Source: an uncultured Porphyromonadaceae bacterium
GTDB lineage: Bacteria > Bacteroidota > Bacteroidia > Bacteroidales > Muribaculaceae
DNA length: 64,000 nucleotides
Assembly: GCA_947643665.1 (NCBI GenBank)
Contig: CANRWW010000008.1
Coordinates: 1 to 64,000 of the forward strand
Direction of reading: 5' to 3'
In this document: positions 55,217 through 63,084 of the stretch, in pieces
Layout: the number at the start of each line of letters is the position of its first letter
Position numbering within the stretch: position 1 is the first letter of the stretch
Notes under the pieces: generated by a model
The model's input: only the letters and a program-made list of their open reading frames with translations
Database searches by the model: none
What the model was told of the DNA's origin: nothing
Program-made: the position numbers and the translations under genes

Positions 55217-55660
55217 ATGAAGAAACTCATTTACGGTATTTTATCGGGGATGCTATTTACCGGTTGTACTTCAGACGAGCTACTAAGACGCTTTTCCGTA
55301 GCCTCAGCATCTGATTGGGTAAATGGAGCCGGTGTCGCATCATATGAAAACCTCTTTTATAACTCATGCTGCATCCTATTGGCAAGAGGAAATAGCAACC
55401 AAGGTGGCCACCAATGGATTTGCGATGGTTTGCAGAACTACGAAATTCGTGAACGATATTATGAGAGTCAAGATGGAGGACTAACATGGGAATTATTAGA
55501 CACGACTCTTACGCAACAATATTTCTACGTTCATTACAACTGGGGTTGGCATGGAAAATGCAATGGGTATTATTACCATACTGACACTTGGGCCAGAAGT
55601 AATGGCCAAGGATATATCAACTTTGATTTTAACCGTCAAATTATACCAATTATCATATGA
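55217..55660 (+). CDS. Truncated C10-family peptidase-like lipoprotein (no catalytic Cys region)
   Basis: A 147-residue protein. A lipoprotein signal (lipobox LFTGCTSDE) runs straight into the last part of a C10 peptidase domain. It contains GGHQWICDGLQ (with the catalytic His) near residue 65 and YFYVHYNWGWHGKCNGYYYH (with the conserved NWGW) near residue 101. The normal earlier part, with the catalytic Cys and the pro-domain, is missing. It therefore cannot be an active peptidase by itself; it may be a relic or a binding decoy. The start at 55217 is chosen for the signal peptide. Its stop overlaps the ATG of lipoprotein B by four bases (ATGA), which suggests coupled translation. Confidence 0.75.
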   Translation: MKKLIYGILSGMLFTGCTSDELLRRFSVASASDWVNGAGVASYENLFYNSCCILLARGNSNQGGHQWICDGLQNYEIRERYYESQDGGLTWELLDTTLTQQYFYVHYNWGWHGKCNGYYYHTDTWARSNGQGYINFDFNRQIIPIII

Positions 55661-56388
55661 AAACCAGGATATTTTCAAGCATTCTGCTTGCTATGGTCAT
55701 AGCAACAGTATCTTTTGGCATGAGCAGCTGCGGAAACGATGAACCGACTTCCGACGGGACTACATCATCGCGCACAGACGAGACACCTGGCGGAGATGGC
55801 AAGGACACTCCACAGGAACCTGGCGAGGGGATGGATGGATATGAAGTCTTCCCGCAGACCGATCACCTATTCAAAGATGAGGACATATTCAATACATTCA
55901 ACGCCGCAGGAGGTAAGGCAACCATAGTATACAATTTCCACTCGTATCCACATTTCGATTTCGCCACTGCAGAAGACCTGCTGCCCAAAGAGGCTGACGG
56001 CACAATAAAAGTGGCGAAGAAAGATATGGAAGGGAAAGATGCATATTGCATCTTCACTCACTCCAATATCGCCCTCTTCCATAGCGGAGATGTAATCGAA
56101 GGGAATAATTATCTCTACGAACCCGATTTTCTCAAAGAAGCCAAAGAAAAAGGGATAAAAGTAATAAATGCCGATGAAACAGCCAAGACGTTGAAAATTG
56201 TCGCCGGTGAAAACGATTGGCTTAACGCCGAAATCAATTTCTCAAGCCATACAATCACCCTGAACATACTTCCGAACGACACAGACAAGGATAGGGTGAT
56301 GACATTCGTAATGTTTGACGTATACAACCTCGCCTCCCCCACGGAATACGTCAACAATGCCATACGCATTGAGCAAAGCTGCAAATAA
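55657..56388 (+). CDS. Lipoprotein of the C10-remnant module (copy B)
   Basis: A 243-residue protein with a lipoprotein signal (lipobox GMSSCGND) and a Thr/Gly/Pro-rich linker (about residues 27-60) before the folded part. It is homologous to copy A (see 54359-55063); the folded parts share the start (LFKDEDIFNTFN...) and the end (RVMTFVMFDVYN...NNAIRIEQ). The start overlaps the C10-like gene's stop (ATGA), so the two are likely translated together. It could be the partner or inhibitor of a C10 peptidase, which is inference by position. A strong terminator follows 21 bases later. Confidence 0.7.
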   Translation: MKTRIFSSILLAMVIATVSFGMSSCGNDEPTSDGTTSSRTDETPGGDGKDTPQEPGEGMDGYEVFPQTDHLFKDEDIFNTFNAAGGKATIVYNFHSYPHFDFATAEDLLPKEADGTIKVAKKDMEGKDAYCIFTHSNIALFHSGDVIEGNNYLYEPDFLKEAKEKGIKVINADETAKTLKIVAGENDWLNAEINFSSHTITLNILPNDTDKDRVMTFVMFDVYNLASPTEYVNNAIRIEQSCK

Positions 56389-56409
56389 CAGGCCTTGCTC
56401 ACCAATGAT

Positions 56410-56467
56410 GCCCCAATAAAAACGCAGCCGCAAATCTCGTCTTTGCAGCGGCGTTTTTATTGGGGGC
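56410..56467 (+). terminator. Long hairpin terminator behind lipoprotein B
   Basis: GCCCCAATAAAAACGC (from 56410) pairs with GCGTTTTTATTGGGGGC (to 56467), with further GC-rich pairing inside; a T-run is part of the right arm. One half is repeated behind lipoprotein A. Confidence 0.8.
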
Positions 56468-56496
56468 ATTATTATGTGCAATCGGGACAAAATAGC

Positions 56497-56504
56497 TAAC
56501 TTTG
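56497..56504 (+). promoter_or_regulatory. -7 box of guaA
   Basis: TAACTTTG with a leader of about 40 nt. -33 is not clear. Confidence 0.5.
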
Positions 56505-56550
56505 CAGAGGAGAAACAAACTATCCGCTACATATACAATCTACACAGTCT

Positions 56551-58074
56551 ATGCAGGAAAAAATAATAATCCTCGATTTCGGATCGCAGACCACGCAGCT
56601 CATCGGACGACGCGTGCGTGAGCTGAACACGTATTGCGAAATCGTGCCTTACAACAAGTTCCCGTTCGGCGACGAATCGGTAATAGGTGTGATCCTTTCC
56701 GGTTCCCCTTTCTCGGTGTATGATGAAAAGGCGTTCCGCGCCGAACTGTCGGCCATCCGCGGCCATCTGCCGGTGCTCGGCATCTGCTATGGCGCTCAGT
56801 TCATGGCCTACACCTCCGGCGGCACCGTCGAGCCGGCCGCCACACGCGAGTATGGCCGCGCCATCCTCACCGAGGTTGATGGTGCAGATCCCCTTTTCAA
56901 GGGCATAGGCACCGGTTCACAAGTCTGGATGAGCCACGGCGACACAATAACCTCCGTGCCCGGAAACTTCAAGGTAGTGGCCTCCACCGAAAAAGTGCGC
57001 GTGGCAGCCTACCGCGTTGAAGGTGAAAAGACGTGGGGTGTGCAGTTCCATCCCGAGGTATACCACTCGCAGATAGGCACGGAGCTACTGCGTAACTTCG
57101 TGGTAGACATATGTGGCGGCAAGCAGGACTGGAGCGCCGAATCGTTCATAGACACCACGGTAGCTCAACTGCGCGAGCAGCTTGGAGACGACAAGGTGGT
57201 GCTCGGCCTTTCGGGAGGAGTAGACTCCTCCGTTGCTGCAGTGCTGCTCAACCGCGCCATCGGCAACAACCTCACATGCATCTTCGTGGATCACGGCATG
57301 CTGCGCAAGGATGAGTTCCGCAACGTGCTCCATGACTACGAGTGCCTCGGACTGAACGTGATCGGCGTGGACGCATCGCAGAAGTTCTTCAGCGAGCTTG
57401 CCGGCGTGACCGATCCGGAGCGCAAGCGCAAGATCATCGGAAAGGGCTTCATTGACGTGTTCGACGAGGAAGCACACAAGATAAAGGATGTGAAATGGCT
57501 CGCGCAGGGAACTATCTATCCCGACTGCATAGAAAGCCTATCCATCACCGGCACTACCATCAAAAGCCACCACAATGTGGGTGGGCTTCCCGAGAAGATG
57601 AACCTTAAACTCTGCGAGCCGTTGCGCCTGCTTTTCAAGGACGAGGTACGTGCGGTAGGACGTGCGCTCGGCATGCCAGAACACCTGATCAAGCGCCATC
57701 CGTTCCCCGGCCCCGGTCTGGCAGTGCGTATCCTCGGCGACATTACCCCGGAAAAGGTGCGCGTGTTGCAGGAAGCAGACCATATCTTCATTGACGGCCT
57801 GCGCCGCTGGGATCTCTATGACAAGGTATGGCAGGCAGGCGTGATCCTTCTCCCCGTGCAAAGCGTGGGAGTTATGGGCGACGAACGTACATATGAACGT
57901 GCCGTGGCACTCCGGGCTGTCACATCCACAGACGCCATGACAGCCGACTGGGCACATCTCCCCTATGAGTTCATGGCCGAGATCTCCAACATGATAATCA
58001 ACCATGTACGCGGGGTGAACCGCGTATGCTACGACATCTCCTCCAAACCGCCAGCCACCATCGAGTGGGAATGA
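56551..58074 (+). CDS. guaA: GMP synthase (glutamine-hydrolysing)
   Basis: A 507-residue enzyme that turns XMP into GMP using glutamine and ATP. The class I glutamine amidotransferase part (about residues 1-195) has [15 protein letters not shown] with the nucleophile Cys near residue 78 and VQFHPEV with the catalytic His/Glu. The ATP-pyrophosphatase part has [15 protein letters not shown] near residue 217. The dimerisation domain begins around [15 protein letters not shown] near residue 385. The C-terminus PPATIEWE is the usual GuaA ending. It is a single-gene unit, closed by a strong terminator. Confidence 0.97.
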   Translation: MQEKIIILDFGSQTTQLIGRRVRELNTYCEIVPYNKFPFGDESVIGVILSGSPFSVYDEKAFRAELSAIRGHLPVLGICYGAQFMAYTSGGTVEPAATREYGRAILTEVDGADPLFKGIGTGSQVWMSHGDTITSVPGNFKVVASTEKVRVAAYRVEGEKTWGVQFHPEVYHSQIGTELLRNFVVDICGGKQDWSAESFIDTTVAQLREQLGDDKVVLGLSGGVDSSVAAVLLNRAIGNNLTCIFVDHGMLRKDEFRNVLHDYECLGLNVIGVDASQKFFSELAGVTDPERKRKIIGKGFIDVFDEEAHKIKDVKWLAQGTIYPDCIESLSITGTTIKSHHNVGGLPEKMNLKLCEPLRLLFKDEVRAVGRALGMPEHLIKRHPFPGPGLAVRILGDITPEKVRVLQEADHIFIDGLRRWDLYDKVWQAGVILLPVQSVGVMGDERTYERAVALRAVTSTDAMTADWAHLPYEFMAEISNMIINHVRGVNRVCYDISSKPPATIEWE

Positions 58075-58101
58075 TGCATCTAGAGAAGCCACATATCCGA
58101 T

Positions 58102-58158
58102 AAAACTATTCAGCCATTCAAGACAATCGCTTTCGATCTTGAATGGCTGAATAGTTTT
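58102..58158. terminator. 22-bp stem bidirectional terminator
   Basis: Arms of 22 bases (58102-58123 and 58137-58158) are perfectly complementary and end in AAAA/TTTT, so both the guaA and the convergent GH32-like transcripts can end here. Confidence 0.85.
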
Positions 58159-58211
58159 GATCCTGTAATAACTTTCCAGTTTAGTCTCCCCTGAAAATCA
58201 AGGATGAAGCA

Positions 58212-60272
58212 TTATTGTGCCAACGGAAAAAGGCGGATATTGGAGATTTTAAGACCGGTAGCATTCAGGCATATGCGTCCAGGTTCCAGTTTCTCGCGAT
58301 ATGAGAGCATGGTGCGGCAACCGGCTATCTCGGTATCCACTATCGCACCGTCGAATTTCGGAGAATACTTTACTACCATGCGCACCGTGAACGGCATATC
58401 AGTGCCTATCAGGTTCTCAATGGCATAGTCACGGCCACGCTGCGGCTCCCCTCCCTCGCGGAGCGACTTTTCACGACGGGCACCGGAATCCACGCCACCA
58501 TACTGCGCACGCGCTTCGCCACAATCCAGTCTCCACTCGCAGCCGTCCTGCATACCGCGGCTCTTTTCCGGAAGCAGTTGAAGCTGCAACGAACCTCCTC
58601 CGGCCAGTACATCCGGTTCTACATCAAAAGTAAGCATAAAAGATGATTCGGGAAGCGTGACTACCTCATCTGCCGATAAACCGACTGCCTTGTCTGAAAC
58701 TTCCGGGAGCAATTCGTCCATCCATTTCGTGCCTATGCGGCCTTCTTCCATCTGCACAAGTTCATGGATTACCAATGGGCCTCCCCATGCCTTGAGCCAC
58801 ATCCATCCCGCCATCAGATAGCGTCCGTCTGAGATCTGTGACACTGTGGGCACACACATGCCATTGTAGAAATCTTTCCCTGCAGCCACCACGTCGGTGT
58901 ATGTGCTGTCGGGTGCTGACGAAGATTTTGACCAGAGATTGGTAAATCCGCCGATTATATAATCGTAATCGCCCCAGTTGAAGAAAAACGTACAGTCTCC
59001 TCCCGTAGGAAAATCCTCGTTGGTGCAACTCCACTGCCCGTTTACAGAATCTGCCTCCCAGGTACCCCTGGCGCCATAATTGGCAAGCATTTTCATATGT
59101 CCTTCAGGATCAATATAAATGCTCGGATTTTCACAGGGATGAAACAATAGTCCGCTTTTAGTGAAATGCACGCCATCGTCGCTTACGGAATAGGAAGATC
59201 CCGCCGACACACCATCCAAAACCATGGGATCAAAAGTATCGGCATGGCCATTCTCCTTCAGGCTTTCAAACATCTGCGGAAGCGTAGTGCGCTCATATGG
59301 ATAAAGGCGCGTGGTATGGTAACCGTAACTTATACAAATGCGTCCGTCGGCAATAAACGGCGTACCGGTTCCGAAAGTCTCCCATTGCTCCTCTATGGGC
59401 ACGGCAGCCTCATGCTCGGTCCAATGGATGAAATCACGGGTACTTATATGCTCGAAATAATGTCCCCCGCGCCCCAGTTTACTCTGGTGCCCACGGCGGT
59501 CATAAAGATAAAAAAGGTGGTATGTACCATCATGGTACAGGCTCACTACATCACCCACCCATGCATTGTGTCCTGAGGGTGTCCAGTATTGGATAGGTTC
59601 GCTGCCGCCGTTTTCGGAATGCCTCCTGAATTTCGAAGCCGGAAAACCAATCGCCGCTTCCGTTACAAATCCAGGGTCTATATTCCATGACAATATTTTT
59701 GCCGTGTCGGGATATCCGAAAGGGAAATCATTGTCAACCAATTTCCCATCCACATACATCGTCCAACGCACTCCACTGAAATCAAGTGTAATCTCATGCT
59801 CTCCAAAGGGGTTGTCAAGCATTGCCAGAGGTATGCCTACCGGCATTGATGCAACACTCCCGTCAACAGGAGACACCAACCGCAAGGAAGCCTCCAACAC
59901 AGGCACTGTGCCGTCGGGCATCTTGTATGACGGATAATTCTGACGATCACGGTCAAGCGGATTATGCTGCCGCAGATTCACCTCAAGCACATCCGGTATT
60001 TCAACTATCCGCCTTTCACGTGTCGGCTCGGCAAGACGCGCCCTGAAAGTAACGGTAAAGCCTTTCTTTATATCCGATACCGCAGGAAGGGAGTCTGAAC
60101 AGATATCGCCCCCCAACCGCGAAACAGGATCCCAATTACCGACGCTCTCCCATGAATCAGACAGCAGGGTAAGAGATGCCATATCCTTTGCCGCCGTACG
60201 CCCGCACGAAGCCGATCCGGCACATACCATTGCGGCAGACAAAGCAGCGACAATTGTTTTTATTTTTTTCAT
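58212..60272 (-). CDS. Divergent GH32-like secreted lipoprotein (five-bladed propeller)
   Basis: A 686-residue protein with a lipoprotein signal (GSASCGRT). A beta-sandwich of about 200 residues precedes a GH-J-like five-bladed propeller with phrases such as VGDVVSLYHDGTYHLFYLYDRRG near residue 245. The GH32 nucleophile Asp could be in GDVVSLYHDG. The stabiliser motif RDP reads ENPS here and the acid/base motif EC reads DC (GGDCTFFF), so activity may differ or be absent. The start is taken at 60272, where ATG shares its A with the TGA stop of the upstream GH32-like gene (TGATG), so the two are translationally coupled. An ATG seven codons upstream is possible. Confidence 0.75.
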   Translation of the reverse strand: MKKIKTIVAALSAAMVCAGSASCGRTAAKDMASLTLLSDSWESVGNWDPVSRLGGDICSDSLPAVSDIKKGFTVTFRARLAEPTRERRIVEIPDVLEVNLRQHNPLDRDRQNYPSYKMPDGTVPVLEASLRLVSPVDGSVASMPVGIPLAMLDNPFGEHEITLDFSGVRWTMYVDGKLVDNDFPFGYPDTAKILSWNIDPGFVTEAAIGFPASKFRRHSENGGSEPIQYWTPSGHNAWVGDVVSLYHDGTYHLFYLYDRRGHQSKLGRGGHYFEHISTRDFIHWTEHEAAVPIEEQWETFGTGTPFIADGRICISYGYHTTRLYPYERTTLPQMFESLKENGHADTFDPMVLDGVSAGSSYSVSDDGVHFTKSGLLFHPCENPSIYIDPEGHMKMLANYGARGTWEADSVNGQWSCTNEDFPTGGDCTFFFNWGDYDYIIGGFTNLWSKSSSAPDSTYTDVVAAGKDFYNGMCVPTVSQISDGRYLMAGWMWLKAWGGPLVIHELVQMEEGRIGTKWMDELLPEVSDKAVGLSADEVVTLPESSFMLTFDVEPDVLAGGGSLQLQLLPEKSRGMQDGCEWRLDCGEARAQYGGVDSGARREKSLREGGEPQRGRDYAIENLIGTDMPFTVRMVVKYSPKFDGAIVDTEIAGCRTMLSYREKLEPGRICLNATGLKISNIRLFPLAQ

Positions 60273-61765
60273 CACCAATCTTTTTCGTTCCATCCACTTA
60301 ATGTTATGTCATGGAAACGGGCGTTTCCGTTCTTCAAAAAGAAAAATAATTTGTCACCTTTTTTCTCCGGAAGACGGTTGATTATAGACCGCCTGCCACC
60401 GATGTTCATGTCAATGAATTCATCCTTTAGTATTATATCCACTTTCACAGGACTCCCAAGCCCCTTGACCGTATTGATCCCGGTATTATAAATGAAAGCG
60501 CTTTCTTTATTGGAGTTAAGCTCTATTTTATATCCACGATGATTCTTGTCGTCTCCCCTTACGAACACCCCCGCCTCATCATAATTGCCTATAGGCTCAA
60601 ACTCAAATGTAATACGGTAATTGACAGGAAGACCGGACAGCGACGCGATCCCCACGCCATTTGAAGCATTGATTGAAAGCACACCATCGGCAGACACAGA
60701 TGCCGAAGCATTGTCACCGGAAGCCTCAAACACAGGCAACGGCAAGGCATGCATCGCAGGAAGTGCCTCATCAAGAAATTTCGTATCAAGAGTGCCGTCC
60801 GGTTGTTGTACAGCCTCCCTCAGAAGCATATTGCCACCCCATATGGCACCGTCAAAATCCTTACCGTTGTTACGGCAAGGCATATATGCGACCGCTATAC
60901 GACGTCCGTCCTTATACGGAGCTGTCTTATATACACTAGCCCATTGCTCAACAAAAGACTGCGTACGAGGATACTGCCATGGGCCAAAAGGATTTTTTGA
61001 CATTACATAATATGTGTCTCCCCCGATACTGTAAAGCAAATAATACCAGTCATTCCACTTGAAATAGTCGGAACATTCAGGAGTGCCAACCTGCCCGGTA
61101 AGCGGTGCCTCCACCTCTTTCCAGTTTTTCATGTCCCTGGATACAAGATGGCACAAATATCCGCCGAATCCTTCCATCACAGGATCTTTCTTGTATCCTG
61201 AAATAAACAGATGGTAAGTGCCTTCATCGTCTTTGAACACCTTCGGGTCGCGGAAATCACGGCTCACACACTCTTCAGGCGGGAAATAGAACGGATTCGG
61301 CTGCTGCTTCACAAAAGTCTTCCCACCATCGTCGCTCATGGCATAGCTGAGTTGCTCATGCACCCCGTTGCCATCCTGCACACGTGTGGAATAAAACGCA
61401 TAAAACTTACCTTTGTCAGCTATTACCGATCCTGTGCATATTGACTTTTCCCAATCCTCGTCAATGGCGACCGCCACAGGATAGTGAGTCCAGTTAACAA
61501 GATCCGTCGAAGTGCTCAACGCCCATTGATGACCACCAAGGCCACCGAGACCGGCATGGTGCCCCTCGTCAAGCAGCCAATAAATATAAAACGTGCCGTC
61601 ATGGTAATAAGGCATACAATCACCAGTAAACAGGTGATTTTCAACCGGCTTGAAATATTGAAGCGCCGATGTGCGCTGTATCTGCGGATCGTAATCCTTT
61701 ACAACCTGCGCCATGGCACAGGCACCTGATGCGGCAAGCAACGCCACAATCATTATTTTTCTCAT
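60272..61765 (-). CDS. GH32-family glycoside hydrolase, secreted
   Basis: A 497-residue protein with a signal peptide (cleavage near ACAMAQ). The five-bladed propeller has a nucleophile region GDCMPYYHDGTFYIYWLLDEG near residue 48, the stabiliser motif RDFRDPKVF near residue 170, and the acid/base EC motif TPECSDYFKW near residue 220. The C-terminal beta-sandwich (about 340-497) is that of GH32. GH32 enzymes cleave fructans or sucrose-like sugars; the substrate here is not readable. It is the first gene of a two-gene unit with a near-perfect promoter and is divergent from a GntR/LacI regulator, pointing to sugar-induced control. Confidence 0.82.
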   Translation of the reverse strand: MRKIMIVALLAASGACAMAQVVKDYDPQIQRTSALQYFKPVENHLFTGDCMPYYHDGTFYIYWLLDEGHHAGLGGLGGHQWALSTSTDLVNWTHYPVAVAIDEDWEKSICTGSVIADKGKFYAFYSTRVQDGNGVHEQLSYAMSDDGGKTFVKQQPNPFYFPPEECVSRDFRDPKVFKDDEGTYHLFISGYKKDPVMEGFGGYLCHLVSRDMKNWKEVEAPLTGQVGTPECSDYFKWNDWYYLLYSIGGDTYYVMSKNPFGPWQYPRTQSFVEQWASVYKTAPYKDGRRIAVAYMPCRNNGKDFDGAIWGGNMLLREAVQQPDGTLDTKFLDEALPAMHALPLPVFEASGDNASASVSADGVLSINASNGVGIASLSGLPVNYRITFEFEPIGNYDEAGVFVRGDDKNHRGYKIELNSNKESAFIYNTGINTVKGLGSPVKVDIILKDEFIDMNIGGRRSIINRLPEKKGDKLFFFLKNGNARFHDITLSGWNEKDW

Positions 61766-61809
61766 AAAAAACAACAGACTTCCCTTGTTAATTGGTTATT
61801 TTACGCCTG

Positions 61810-61841
61810 CAAACATACAATTAATCCTCGGGGAATGCAAA
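61810..61841 (-). promoter_or_regulatory. Promoter of the GH32-like operon
   Basis: Minus-strand TTTG (61838-61841) and TATGTTTG (61810-61817) with 20 nt between, an excellent Bacteroidetes promoter. The leader to 61765 is about 35-40 nt. Confidence 0.8.
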
Positions 61842-61847
61842 CATAAA

Positions 61848-61913
61848 TGTAAAAATATTTACACATAGCAACTTTACATTATTGTTTACATATTCATTAC
61901 ATTTTATTTTACA
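61848..61913. promoter_or_regulatory. Operator-like cluster of TGTAAA/TTTACA words
   Basis: A palindrome TGTAAA-AATA-TTTACA (61848-61863) lies just upstream of the GH32 -33 box. It is followed by TTTACAT at 61873, TTTACAT at 61885, ATTACAT at 61896 and TTTACA at 61908, spaced 11-12 bases, roughly one helical turn. They fill the gap between the two divergent promoters, so they are candidate sites for the adjacent GntR/LacI-type regulator. Confidence 0.6.
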
Positions 61914-61918
61914 ACCGC

Positions 61919-61949
61919 TTGGATATTTCCAAAATAATTTCTAGCTTTG
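61919..61949 (+). promoter_or_regulatory. Promoter of the GntR/LacI-type regulator
   Basis: TTG (61919-61921) and TAGCTTTG (61942-61949) with 20 nt between. The leader to the ATG at 61974 is about 18 nt. Confidence 0.7.
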
Positions 61950-61973
61950 CATACTGCCAACACTAAAGAACGG

Positions 61974-63068
61974 ATGGAAAACAAACCAAATTATAAGATC
62001 ATCTACGACAAACTTAAACAGGAAATAAAGAACGGCGCATATCCTCCAGGCACCCTCATGCCTACAGAGACAGCGCTGTCTGAAAAGTATGGTGTTTCCC
62101 GCCCTACAATAGCCAGGGCATATAACCGGTTGCAGGAAGAAGGTCTCATAACCAAGAAGAAAGGACTTGGCACCATGATAAATGCTGAAACGGGAAACAG
62201 GGAAAAGCCTACATTCGGGTTACTGTTGCCAGGTGCCGGCGAATCCGAGATATTCTCAATCATAAACGACAGGCTTTTGACACTTTCGGAAGAGGGACAT
62301 TTCAACTGCATATGGGACGGAGCCACAGCCAGCAATGCCAATATAAGGCGTGAACTGATAGGCAACTGTTGCGACAGCTATATAACCCGAAAGGTAGACG
62401 GCGTGTTTTTTTCCCCCCTTGAAAGGGTGCGTGACGCAGTACGTACCAATCTGGAAATTTGCAACAACCTGGACGATGCAGGCATACCTGTGGTATTGAT
62501 AGACAGGGACATCTGCGAAATTCCCGTAAGAAGCAAATATGACATAGTATGCCTTGACAATTTCAATGCAGGATGCATCATGGCACGTCATCTCATGGAA
62601 AGCGGTTGCGATGACATACATTTCTTTTACCGCCCAGATTCTGCTGTCTCGGTAAAAATCCGCCTCGCAGGAATACGGGAGACATTGCACGCCAGTAACA
62701 TACCTCTTCCAGATGAAAACATCCACTGCGGCAACCCCGAGTGCAGCGATACAGCATCAGCAATCAGAATCAAGCGTGGGAAAACCGGCATAATCTGCGC
62801 AAACGATTCCACAGCAGCAGTGCTCATGTCCACACTTGCCGAAATAGGCTACGAAATATCCACCGACCTGCTGATATGCGCGTTTGACGACATGAAGTAC
62901 TCCATGCATTTACGTCACCCGCTGACCTCCTTCCGCCAGCCATGCGAAGAGATTGCAGACACAAGCGTGGAACTCATGATGAGACGACTTGCCAACTCCT
63001 CCGCACACCCGCTTACAGTAAATCTTTCCGGCACCTTGATTGAAAGGGAATCCACCATATTCAAATAA
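61974..63068 (+). CDS. GntR-family regulator with LacI-type sugar-binding domain
   Basis: A 364-residue transcription factor. A GntR winged helix (IYDKLKQEIKNGAYPPGTLM and EKYGVSRPTIARAYNRLQEE, about residues 8-70) is joined to a periplasmic-binding-protein-like sensor domain (about 85-364) that starts TFGLLLPGAGESEIFSIIND and includes VDGVFFSPLERV and LICAFDDMKYSMHLRHPLTS. It should bind a sugar or sugar phosphate and control the divergent GH32-like operon, perhaps also the kinase gene behind it. The start at 61974 follows the promoter; an upstream ATG at 61947 would lie inside the promoter box and is unlikely. Confidence 0.88.
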   Translation: MENKPNYKIIYDKLKQEIKNGAYPPGTLMPTETALSEKYGVSRPTIARAYNRLQEEGLITKKKGLGTMINAETGNREKPTFGLLLPGAGESEIFSIINDRLLTLSEEGHFNCIWDGATASNANIRRELIGNCCDSYITRKVDGVFFSPLERVRDAVRTNLEICNNLDDAGIPVVLIDRDICEIPVRSKYDIVCLDNFNAGCIMARHLMESGCDDIHFFYRPDSAVSVKIRLAGIRETLHASNIPLPDENIHCGNPECSDTASAIRIKRGKTGIICANDSTAAVLMSTLAEIGYEISTDLLICAFDDMKYSMHLRHPLTSFRQPCEEIADTSVELMMRRLANSSAHPLTVNLSGTLIERESTIFK

Positions 63069-63084
63069 CATATATCCCGCACCC

